A stretch of DNA of 64,000 nt from Bacteroidetes bacterium UBA2364. Its GTDB lineage: Bacteria > Bacteroidota > Rhodothermia > Rhodothermales > UBA2364. The DNA lies in contig DDTM01000091.1 of assembly GCA_002344075.1 (NCBI GenBank), positions 1 through 64,000 of the forward strand, given 5' to 3'. Made by a program: the position numbers and the translations under genes. The notes below the pieces were generated by a model that worked only from the letters and a program-made list of their open reading frames with translations, searched no databases and was not told the origin of the DNA. How positions within the stretch are numbered: the first letter of the stretch is position 1; each line of letters opens with the position of its first letter. Below, piece after piece: positions 26,557 to 34,298 of the stretch.

Positions 26557-26997
26557 TTATTCGGTAGGCGGAATCAGAACTGCCGACCCATCAAAAGCAA
26601 TTTTTTTTCGATCGCGTACAACGATATACCCTGCTGTTCGAACCTTTACCTGATTACGAGGAAGTTTTTCCAGCACCTCTATCTCGATGGTCACTTCCTC
26701 GCCAACGGCTACCGGGCGCAGAAACTTGGTTTCTATGGATACCGCCACACTGCCATGCCCCGGAAAATCGCGTCCGAGTGCCTTGGAAACCAATCCCATC
26801 AGAAAAACGCCATGCACAATCGGCTTACCAAAAGGAGTGTTTTGGGCATATTCATAATCTACATGAATAGGATTGTCATCGCCCGTAACCTGTGCAAAAA
26901 TCCGGACTTCCTCCATGCTAAGGGTGCGCTTCATCGCAAAATGTTGCCCAATTTCCAAGGTATCGTACGTGTAGTTCATTTGTTTGATAAAAGGCAT
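26557..26997 (-). CDS. MaoC-like (R)-specific enoyl-CoA hydratase
   Basis: A 146-residue hotdog protein of the MaoC/PhaJ family. The hydratase motif is visible as FAQVTGDDNPIHVDYEYAQNTPFGKPIVHGVFLMGL, with the catalytic Asp-His pair (D and H in DNPIH). Members hydrate trans-2-enoyl-CoA to (R)-3-hydroxyacyl-CoA; the natural substrate is unknown. An internal ATG at 26979 (MNYTYDTLEIGQ) is an equally reasonable start. It sits 7 bp after the first GT4 gene and 2 bp before menE. Confidence 0.88.
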   Translation of the reverse strand: MPFIKQMNYTYDTLEIGQHFAMKRTLSMEEVRIFAQVTGDDNPIHVDYEYAQNTPFGKPIVHGVFLMGLVSKALGRDFPGHGSVAVSIETKFLRPVAVGEEVTIEIEVLEKLPRNQVKVRTAGYIVVRDRKKIAFDGSAVLIPPTE

Positions 26998-27004
26998 AAG
27001 AGAA

Positions 27005-28132
27005 TTAAAGATGTTGTCGGAAAATGGCGAGGTATTGCTCCACCGCGCTTTCCCAAGAAAAAACGTTCGGAATATACGCCATTGCTCGCTCGGATGCAGA
27101 CTTTAGCCGGTCTCGGTCTTCATAAAGCAAAATTTTATCCCGAAAGGCTATAGCATCGCCAGATGGTACAAAATGCCCATTTTCCCCTTCATGAATTACA
27201 TCATGCAAGCCCTCCAAGTCCGAAACAATGGCAGGAAGGCCACAAGTACCCGCTTCTAATAAGACCATGCCAAACCCCTCCAGGTCTCCTATAACAGGAA
27301 TATTGGGCATAATAAACAAATCCGCCCCTGAATATAGGTTTTTTAGTACAAACTCTGACGTTCTACCTAAAAGCCTAACCCGTCCTTCGAGGTGGTTCCG
27401 ATGAATGGCCTCTCGTATTTTTCCCTGATAAGGCCCATCGCCCACCAACCAATAATGCACACTCGGTGGAAGTTGAGGCATTACTTCTTCGATGAACCAG
27501 TGGAACCCTTTACGCTCCACCAGATGTCCTACGCTGCACAAAATGAGGTCGGTATCTGGCACTTCAGAAATACCAAGTAACTCCAGTTGTGCATGGCGGG
27601 CTTCCAAGCGGGTAGTCGTTTGGGTAAACCGAGACACGTCTATGCCATTATGCACGATATGGCACTTTTCGGGAGATAGCCCTCGTTCCAAACAGGCCTC
27701 CGCAGTGGACGTACTTATAGGAAGAATACCGTCTGCCACCGTAAAGACCTGATGTATCAGCCTTTGATATACAGCAGCCGGCATGGCAACATCGTGTCCA
27801 TGTACAATAACAAAGGTTTTTACCCCAAGGGAAGCCAATTTGGCATGGATGCGCGTAAGGACAAGGGCTGGAACCATTGACGAGAACAAAATCACCTCAA
27901 TTTGGTGACGTTCTATGTATCCGGGGAGGTTCCGCCACAGCCCAACCAAGAATTGGACCGTGTTCAATTCGACCCACTTCCAAGACGTTCTAAGGACTTT
28001 AGAATGCAACGAAAGGTTAGTTCTTTTTTCCAATACCGCATATAAATCGGTTGCCACCCGCTGCATACCACCTATATTGGCCTCAGGGCGGTCTTGTGGT
28101 GGAAAAAGATGCGACACAAATAAAATACGCAC
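27005..28132 (-). CDS. GT4-family glycosyltransferase
   Basis: A 375-residue GT-B glycosyltransferase with an N-terminal Rossmann domain (MRILFVSHLFPPQDRP), a nucleotide-sugar region (CSVGHLVERKGFHWFIEEVMPQL) and the EX7E-like motif DLEGFGMVLLEAGTCGLPAIVS of family GT4. The start codon is GTG. It probably transfers a sugar from a nucleotide donor onto a cell-surface glycan or lipid at the cytoplasmic face. It lies 19 bp after the other GT4 gene and 7 bp before the MaoC gene; the downstream GDP-heptose genes hint at a heptosyl or mannosyl donor, which is inference. Confidence 0.9.
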   Translation of the reverse strand: MRILFVSHLFPPQDRPEANIGGMQRVATDLYAVLEKRTNLSLHSKVLRTSWKWVELNTVQFLVGLWRNLPGYIERHQIEVILFSSMVPALVLTRIHAKLASLGVKTFVIVHGHDVAMPAAVYQRLIHQVFTVADGILPISTSTAEACLERGLSPEKCHIVHNGIDVSRFTQTTTRLEARHAQLELLGISEVPDTDLILCSVGHLVERKGFHWFIEEVMPQLPPSVHYWLVGDGPYQGKIREAIHRNHLEGRVRLLGRTSEFVLKNLYSGADLFIMPNIPVIGDLEGFGMVLLEAGTCGLPAIVSDLEGLHDVIHEGENGHFVPSGDAIAFRDKILLYEDRDRLKSASERAMAYIPNVFSWESAVEQYLAIFRQHL

Positions 28133-28151
28133 AATAACGTGTGGTGAAGGA

Positions 28152-29330
28152 TCAAAGATTGAACAAACCTTTTCTAGGGTCGGGAAAAAGTAATTGATCG
28201 TAATAACCGTCTATTTTCCCCAAGATTTCGGGCCAGCTATATAATAAGGCTCGTTCCCGTGCAGCGGCTCCCATTTCTTTCCTGAGCGCATTTTGGGTGA
28301 TCAAGGTTTCTACACGCTCATAAAACTGATCCACATTGCCAGATAACAGTAGGAAACCTGTTTTATGATCGGTCACCAACTCTTTGCTTCCAGTAGCATC
28401 TGCACAAACCGTAGGCAAGCCAGAAGACATGGCTTCTAAGGTTACATTTCCAAAAGTCTCGGTGGTGCTGGGGAACAGGAAAATATCGGATGACGCATAC
28501 GCCATAGCCAATGCTTCCCCTGCTAAATGTCCTTTAAAAATACTATTGGGTAACTGCTCGCGTAATTCTTCCTCCGCAGGGCCATTCCCTACAATCACAC
28601 TCTTATGCGCAATGCCCTTAGCCTCCAATTGTTGGACTACCCGCATAAACACATCCAAGCCCTTTTCCCAAACCAACCGACTCACAAACAGCACAACAGG
28701 CTCGTTTGGGGCAATTCCATGCGCCAAACGCCATGCTTCCGACCTCTTCTCTGGCGTGAACTGATCTATTTCTACGCCCCTCTCCCAGAGTAATATATTT
28801 TTATTGATGCCGTGCTCGCGCAAAACTTCTACCATAGAACTCGATGGTACATACACATGATCGCATTGGTCATAAAACTTTTTCAAATATCGCCACAAAC
28901 GTTCCACCAACATGTCCATGTGGTAATATGATAAATACGAACTAAAGTGGGTGTGATAGGAAGCAACAACAGGGATACCCAATCTCCTCCCAAGTTTAAG
29001 GGCATTACGACCAGGCAGGTCGGGTGTGGCGATATGGATTAACTGTGGCCGAAAGCGTATGACTTCTTGCCTGGCACGCAGAGACATCGGAAAAGCCACT
29101 CTATACTCCTGCCGATTGGGAATGGGCATAGGGATAGAGGGGACAGGACGAAATAAACCTGCCGCTTCAATGGGGGGTTTTTCGATGGTTGGGGCAACCA
29201 CCATCACTTTAGAGCCACGGGCTTCCAAATATCGCACCAAACGGTTCAAGGTCAGAGAAACACCATCTGCCACATGATTGTAGTTTCCAGTAAAGAGGGC
29301 AATGCGTTTAGGTCTATGTGGATGCTCCAT
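28152..29330 (-). CDS. GT4-family glycosyltransferase (MgtA/SqdX-like)
   Basis: A 392-residue GT-B enzyme. The N-terminal IALFTGNYNHVADGVSLTLNRLV and YHTHFSSYLSYY segments resemble GDP-mannose-dependent mannosyltransferases and sulfolipid-type glycosyltransferases. The donor site has VLFVSRLVWEKGLDVFM and the EX7E motif FPSTTETFGNVTLEAMSSGLP. It is the first gene of the packed minus-strand run that ends with pcm; the promoter should lie in 29331-29552. The acceptor is unknown. Confidence 0.9.
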   Translation of the reverse strand: MEHPHRPKRIALFTGNYNHVADGVSLTLNRLVRYLEARGSKVMVVAPTIEKPPIEAAGLFRPVPSIPMPIPNRQEYRVAFPMSLRARQEVIRFRPQLIHIATPDLPGRNALKLGRRLGIPVVASYHTHFSSYLSYYHMDMLVERLWRYLKKFYDQCDHVYVPSSSMVEVLREHGINKNILLWERGVEIDQFTPEKRSEAWRLAHGIAPNEPVVLFVSRLVWEKGLDVFMRVVQQLEAKGIAHKSVIVGNGPAEEELREQLPNSIFKGHLAGEALAMAYASSDIFLFPSTTETFGNVTLEAMSSGLPTVCADATGSKELVTDHKTGFLLLSGNVDQFYERVETLITQNALRKEMGAAARERALLYSWPEILGKIDGYYDQLLFPDPRKGLFNL

Positions 29331-29658
29331 GCGGGGTCAATACTTTATGTTCGTCTAATACAAAAGGATGCTCCAAAATATTGGGTTACCACTGGTATAT
29401 TTGTCACAAATAACCCAAGATTCATCAAAAAAACAGTTTTGGCATTTGAAGAATGAACTTTTGATTGCTATGTTGCGATAGATTGTTATCGCTTATTTTT
29501 TATGTGCGACACAAACTAATCCCGAAATACTCACTACCAACCACCTCCAACTATGTTACAGTATGCACGTAGCATCAAATTGATGCTGGTCTGTACGGCA
29601 ATTGTAAGCCTTCTGGTTTTATTGGTATATAATTTTGCCCTCTGACCCTTTACCCGCT
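29331..29658. other. Intergenic region upstream of GT4 gene
   Basis: This 328 bp region lies between the minus-strand GT4 start and the uvrA stop. It should contain the promoter of the ten-gene run. Its right half holds a 30-codon plus-strand ORF, listed separately. No other ORF or clear terminator is seen. Confidence 0.45.
29553..29645 (+). CDS. Candidate 30-residue single-TM small protein
   Basis: An ATG at 29553 opens a 30-codon frame ending in TGA at 29643-29645. The peptide starts MLQYARSIK and continues with an uninterrupted hydrophobic stretch (LMLVCTAIVSLLVLLVYNF), a textbook single membrane helix preceded by positive charges. It is the only plus-strand candidate between two minus-strand genes and ends 13 bp before the uvrA stop. 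No Shine-Dalgarno is seen, which is normal for this genome. It could be a chance ORF. Confidence 0.4.
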   Translation: MLQYARSIKLMLVCTAIVSLLVLLVYNFAL

Positions 29659-32565
29659 TTACAGTTCCCCATTCATAGGCTTTTGGCATTTATGGGTGAT
29701 CATCTCTTGCTTCAAAAAGCGACCTGTATGACTTTCCGAAATCTCGGAGATTGTCTCTGGTGTTCCTTCCGCCACCAAGGTCCCGCCTTTATCACCGCCT
29801 TCCGGACCAATATCTATGACCCAATCTGCACAACGAATAACATCTAAGTTATGTTCGATGACTACAACCGAATGCCCATTTTGGATCAGTACTTGAAACG
29901 CATCCAATAGCTTCTGAATATCGTCGAAGTGTAAACCAGTAGTGGGTTCGTCAAATATATACAAAGTATGTTCTTTAGCAGATCTTGCCAAGTAATACGC
30001 CAACTTCAGGCGCTGGGCCTCCCCACCGGATATGGTATTGGCTGGTTGCCCTAAAGACAAATACCCTAATCCAATATCTTGCATAACCTTGAGCTTTTTT
30101 GCCAAACGCGGCTTATCTGAAAAAAAGACAACCGCTTCATCCACCGTCATCCGAAGTACATCGTCAATATTTTTATCTTTATACCGCACTTCTAAGACAT
30201 CTTGCTTAAACCGCTTGCCTTTGCAGTTCTCACATGTCAGGTATAAATCGGCCAGAAACTGCATTTCCACCTTCACCACCCCATCGCCCTCACACGTTTC
30301 ACACCGCCCGCCAGGCACATTAAATGAGAAATAGCCTGCCTTATAGTCGCGTATCTTGGCTTGGTAAGTATCTGCAAAAAGGTTTCGGATATCATCGTAT
30401 GCCCCCAGATAGGTTACAGGATTGGAACGAGGCGTCCGTCCAATCGGGGATTGATCCACCATTTCTACTTGTCCTATTGTTTCCGAACCATGTATGGCTT
30501 CGTGCGCCCCTACTTCTTCCGAAAAACTGTCTTTCAGACGTTTCAGCCCACCATACAAGGTTTGATATACCAAGGTAGATTTGCCTGATCCACTCACTCC
30601 AGTAACCACCGTAAAAATGCTAAGCGGGAAGCGAACGGTAAGGTTCTTCAGGTTATTGGCCCGCGCTCCCTCTAAAGTAAGTATCCGCGTAGGATCCACA
30701 GGTCGTCTTTTTACGGGAGTGGGAATACTTTTTTTACCAGAAAGGTAAGCCCCTGTCAACGAGTCCGCGTTTTGGATAACCTCCTCATAGGCTCCTGTCG
30801 CCACAATTTCTCCTCCAAACCTGCCCGCACCAGGCCCTATATCTACAATATGGTCTGCCCGCGCCATCATCTCTTTGTCATGTTCTACCACCAATACCGT
30901 ATTTCCGATATCGCGTAGATGTTCCAAAATCCGGATTAACCGATCGGTATCACGCGGGTGTAACCCAATACTGGGTTCATCCAAAACATAGAGCGACCCC
31001 ACCAACGATGAACCAAGCGATGTCGCGAGATTAATGCGTTGACTTTCCCCGCCAGAAAGGGTTTGCGACAGGCGGTTTAGGGTCAGGTATTCCAGCCCTA
31101 CTTCATTCAAGTACTGGAGACGTTTTAAGATTTCCTCCATTACCCTTCCAGCCACTCCTTGTTCGAAGGCCGTGAGGCGTAACCCAGAAAACCAATCATG
31201 CGCTTCTCGGATGGTCAAAGCACAAACTTCACCAATGTTTTTACCTTTGGAGGGCGTACCATCATCCACCCGTATATACCGTGCCTCTGCCCGTACCCTA
31301 TATCCGGTGCAATCAGGACAAGTGGTATATCCCCGGAATCGTGCGTGGTAAATCCGGTAGTGCATTTTATAATTGTTCTTTTCCAGAAATGCAAAAAAAG
31401 GTCGTACCCCGATATAAGTCCCATGACCGCTCCAGAGCCATTCTTTTTGCTCGGCGTTTAGTGCTCCATAAGGTATATCTATTGGAAATCGGCATTTCGA
31501 GGCCTCTGATAGCAAATCTTGGTAGTAAACCCGCCAAGTCTCGGTATTAAAAGGCGCCAAGGCCCCTTCGCGTATCGTCAGGTTAATATTGGGTACAACC
31601 AGATTTTCGTCTATGCCTTGTACACGGCCAAACCCCTGACAAGTAGGACAAGCACCTGTTGGTGAATTGAAGGAAAACAACTGGGGGGTAGGCTCCTGAA
31701 ATACAATCCCATCACGTTCGAACAACTCCGAAAAAACCCATTGTGCTGTATCTCTAAACCGTTTGACCACACATTGGCCTCCTCCCTCCCGAAAAGCAGC
31801 TTCAACCGAGTCTGCAATGCGTGAGAGCAGGGCCTCATCGCCCTTCTGCATAGCCAAACGATCCACCAGTACCAAGAGCCGTTCTTTGGTGGCTTTTACC
31901 TGCTCAGGCGGCGTCTCATTGAGGTCTATCAGGGCTTCAGTGGTTCCCTTTTCCGCCTGTTTAGGGGTTGGGAGCATTAAAAACCGAAAAAAACCACGGG
32001 CCTGCATTGCCTGAAGTTCCAAGAGCAATGAACCACCTTTACGCTGTGGGAACGGAAAACAAATATAAAACCGAGCGCCATCCTCTAATGTAGTTTCCAA
32101 CTCATTTGCTACCGAGCGAGGCGAATCTTTTGTTACCACTTCACCACTTATCGGGGAAACCGTCTTTCCTATCCGGGCGAATAGCAAACGCAAATGGTCA
32201 TAGATTTCCGTAGTTGTGGCAACCGTAGAACGTGGATTTCGGGCTACGGTACGTTGCTCAATGGCGATGGCTGGTGAAAGGCCCGCAATATTATCCACGT
32301 CTGGTTTATCCATGCGTTCCAAGAATTGCCGGGCATAAGCGCTCAGGCTTTCGGTATAGCGCCGTTGCCCTTCTGCATAAATGGTATCAAAAGCGAGGGA
32401 GGACTTACCAGAGCCGGATGGCCCCGTAAATACAATTAGTTTATTCCGTGGCAGCACCAAGTCCACATTTTTTAAGTTGTGTTGCCGAGCACCCTTGATC
32501 ACAATGGGTCTGTGTACATCGGCCGTAGGCCGTTTTTCCGATAGAAGTTGAACGGTTTCGGACAT
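29659..32565 (-). CDS. uvrA: Excinuclease ABC subunit A
   Basis: A 968-residue UvrA, the damage-sensing ATPase of nucleotide excision repair. Walker A1 is GPSGSGKSSLAFDT, signature LSGGESQRINLA with LYVLDEPSIGLHPRD; Walker A2 is GVSGSGKSTLVYQT, signature ISGGEAQRLKLA with YIFDEPTTGLH. Zinc-module cysteines are present in CPTCQGFG, CPDCTGYR, CETCEGDG and CENCKGKR. The first Cys pair of zinc module 1 (CPICGYS in E. coli) is replaced by a segment reading FERDGIVF. From memory this is seen in a Bacteroidota UvrA subtype, so it need not mean loss of function. Confidence 0.95.
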   Translation of the reverse strand: MSETVQLLSEKRPTADVHRPIVIKGARQHNLKNVDLVLPRNKLIVFTGPSGSGKSSLAFDTIYAEGQRRYTESLSAYARQFLERMDKPDVDNIAGLSPAIAIEQRTVARNPRSTVATTTEIYDHLRLLFARIGKTVSPISGEVVTKDSPRSVANELETTLEDGARFYICFPFPQRKGGSLLLELQAMQARGFFRFLMLPTPKQAEKGTTEALIDLNETPPEQVKATKERLLVLVDRLAMQKGDEALLSRIADSVEAAFREGGGQCVVKRFRDTAQWVFSELFERDGIVFQEPTPQLFSFNSPTGACPTCQGFGRVQGIDENLVVPNINLTIREGALAPFNTETWRVYYQDLLSEASKCRFPIDIPYGALNAEQKEWLWSGHGTYIGVRPFFAFLEKNNYKMHYRIYHARFRGYTTCPDCTGYRVRAEARYIRVDDGTPSKGKNIGEVCALTIREAHDWFSGLRLTAFEQGVAGRVMEEILKRLQYLNEVGLEYLTLNRLSQTLSGGESQRINLATSLGSSLVGSLYVLDEPSIGLHPRDTDRLIRILEHLRDIGNTVLVVEHDKEMMARADHIVDIGPGAGRFGGEIVATGAYEEVIQNADSLTGAYLSGKKSIPTPVKRRPVDPTRILTLEGARANNLKNLTVRFPLSIFTVVTGVSGSGKSTLVYQTLYGGLKRLKDSFSEEVGAHEAIHGSETIGQVEMVDQSPIGRTPRSNPVTYLGAYDDIRNLFADTYQAKIRDYKAGYFSFNVPGGRCETCEGDGVVKVEMQFLADLYLTCENCKGKRFKQDVLEVRYKDKNIDDVLRMTVDEAVVFFSDKPRLAKKLKVMQDIGLGYLSLGQPANTISGGEAQRLKLAYYLARSAKEHTLYIFDEPTTGLHFDDIQKLLDAFQVLIQNGHSVVVIEHNLDVIRCADWVIDIGPEGGDKGGTLVAEGTPETISEISESHTGRFLKQEMITHKCQKPMNGEL

Positions 32566-33048
32566 TTATGTGGGTTTACAGTTTTAAAATAGGAGTATGG
32601 GCAGATGTTTTGAGCAAAGTACGCTATTATCACATGAAAAAACATATGTGCTTATCTGAACTTTGTTTGTACCTCCTATCATGACTGTCTTAGATGATTA
32701 CCAAAACCTTGGTTCCCTGTTATTGCCTTTAAAATGATCCATTTATTTTTCAGGTAGCCTGATTCCAGTTTACACGATGGCAAGAAGAAGCCCAAGATAT
32801 TTCTTCTTTAACCGCCAGAGACATCTTCTGTCAACCAAACTTGTGCTTGAGAAGCCACTATTTTTAGGAAAACGGTTTGTGGCGCCATCATTCCGATCCG
32901 CATAGCATTAGACGATACAGACATTAGAACGCCTTAAAACAGTTCGTTTTCACAAAAGACACCAATGGGAGGGCCTCAAACCTGCCCCTTTTTTATACCT
33001 CAAGGTTTACGTTCGATACGAAATACAGACGACTCGGAATTATGCCTC
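32566..33048. other. 483 bp gap with no supported gene
   Basis: The stretch between the uvrA start and the rlmL stop (both minus strand) contains the uvrA promoter and rlmL 3' region. AAACCT and AGGTTT arms near 32978-33010 could form a loose hairpin on the rlmL transcript. I found no ORF longer than about 20 codons with coding character and no repeat. It may hold a decayed gene or an RNA, but nothing specific is seen. Confidence 0.4.
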
Positions 33049-34194
33049 TCAATACAATTCTATCTTCACCAAACGACCATCTAAGGGTCCATTAACAAGC
33101 GGCTTTTTAAATGCGGGCTTCAGACCAATTGCGGAGATAAGTTCGCGGTTACCGCAATAGATATAAGCCGTAGAACCTTTACAATATTGTTTAAGGAAAT
33201 CGCCGAATGCTTTGTACAAGGCTGCTGTTTCGTGGGTATCTCCCATCCGAATACCATAAGGCGGATTTACCACAATCGTGTGACCATCCAAATTTGGAAG
33301 ATCACGAAAATCTAAGCAACGCATCTCCACCTTACTGGCTTCTGGCAGACGATTTAGGTTTTCACGCGCTGCACGCAAAACTTTTTGATCTACGTCGCTC
33401 CCTCGGATCAAACCTTGTCGAACGGGCTGCATGGCGGCCTCTGCATGTTTACGAACCGTTCCCCAAAGTCGTTTGTCATAATCGGGCAAGTGGGGAATAC
33501 ACCAATGGGGCCGTGGCCACCCGGCAGGCACTTTTCCTGCCACCATCAATGCCTCTGCCAAAAGTGTTCCAGAGCCGCACATGGGGTCATAAAGGGGCAT
33601 ATCACCTTTCCACTCGGCCAATTCAAGAATGGCTGCTGCAACCGTCTCTTGCATGGGTGCAGGTCCGGCAACGCGCCGATACCCACGCCGGTGAAGAGAT
33701 CCACCAGAAACATCTAAACTGATGATGGCCTTGTTCCGGTCTATATGCAAGTTAAAGGATACATCTGGCGCTTCTTTATCTATGCTTGGCCGCGCTCCGT
33801 ATTGATCTCTAAACTGATCTACAATCGCGTCTTTCAGTTTTAGGGCTGCGTACTGCGAGTGGTTAATGCGACTATTCCCCACATTTGAAAAAATCAGAAA
33901 CGTATGGTCGGGCGTCAGAAAATCATCCCATCTAATTCGGGTATGTGCAAATTGGTATAACCCTTCTTCGTTGTGACAGTCGAACGACACCAATGGTGCC
34001 AAAATACGCGAGAGCAGACGGGCACTATATGCAATTCGGTAGAGTGCCTCGTTCGTGGCACGAAAATACACGCCCCGATAGGCAGCCTCCACATCAGTTG
34101 CTCCCAATTTAACCAATTCACGAATTCCAAGTCCTTCGCTCCCTCCGGCAATTTGGGCAAAAAAACGGCGATTTCTTTCGTATAAATAGGCCAC
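33049..34194 (-). CDS. rlmL: THUMP-domain rRNA (guanine-N2) methyltransferase, RlmL N-terminal type
   Basis: A 381-residue protein starting at GTG. An N-terminal ferredoxin-like/THUMP module (residues about 1-160; GATDVEAAYRGVYFRATNEALYRIAYSARL) is followed by a Rossmann methyltransferase with YDPMCGSGTLLAEALM and the N2-guanine motif VVNPPYGIRMG. This matches the N-terminal half of E. coli RlmL, which makes m2G2445 in 23S rRNA; the RlmK half is absent, as is common outside gammaproteobacteria. The GSLHRRGYR segment is also characteristic. Confidence 0.9.
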   Translation of the reverse strand: MAYLYERNRRFFAQIAGGSEGLGIRELVKLGATDVEAAYRGVYFRATNEALYRIAYSARLLSRILAPLVSFDCHNEEGLYQFAHTRIRWDDFLTPDHTFLIFSNVGNSRINHSQYAALKLKDAIVDQFRDQYGARPSIDKEAPDVSFNLHIDRNKAIISLDVSGGSLHRRGYRRVAGPAPMQETVAAAILELAEWKGDMPLYDPMCGSGTLLAEALMVAGKVPAGWPRPHWCIPHLPDYDKRLWGTVRKHAEAAMQPVRQGLIRGSDVDQKVLRAARENLNRLPEASKVEMRCLDFRDLPNLDGHTIVVNPPYGIRMGDTHETAALYKAFGDFLKQYCKGSTAYIYCGNRELISAIGLKPAFKKPLVNGPLDGRLVKIELY

Positions 34195-34298
34195 GCAAGC
34201 AGAGTTTCGTTAAAACAGGAGGAAAAGGTACAAAAAGCCTTTCATTCCAATACTAAATTCTTGGGTAAGATCCGGTTGAATCTCTACATAGTTTCAAC

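Noticed and set aside
26548..27153. A 201-residue plus-strand ORF
   Set aside because: It is antisense to the MaoC and GT4 genes, both of which carry clear family motifs.
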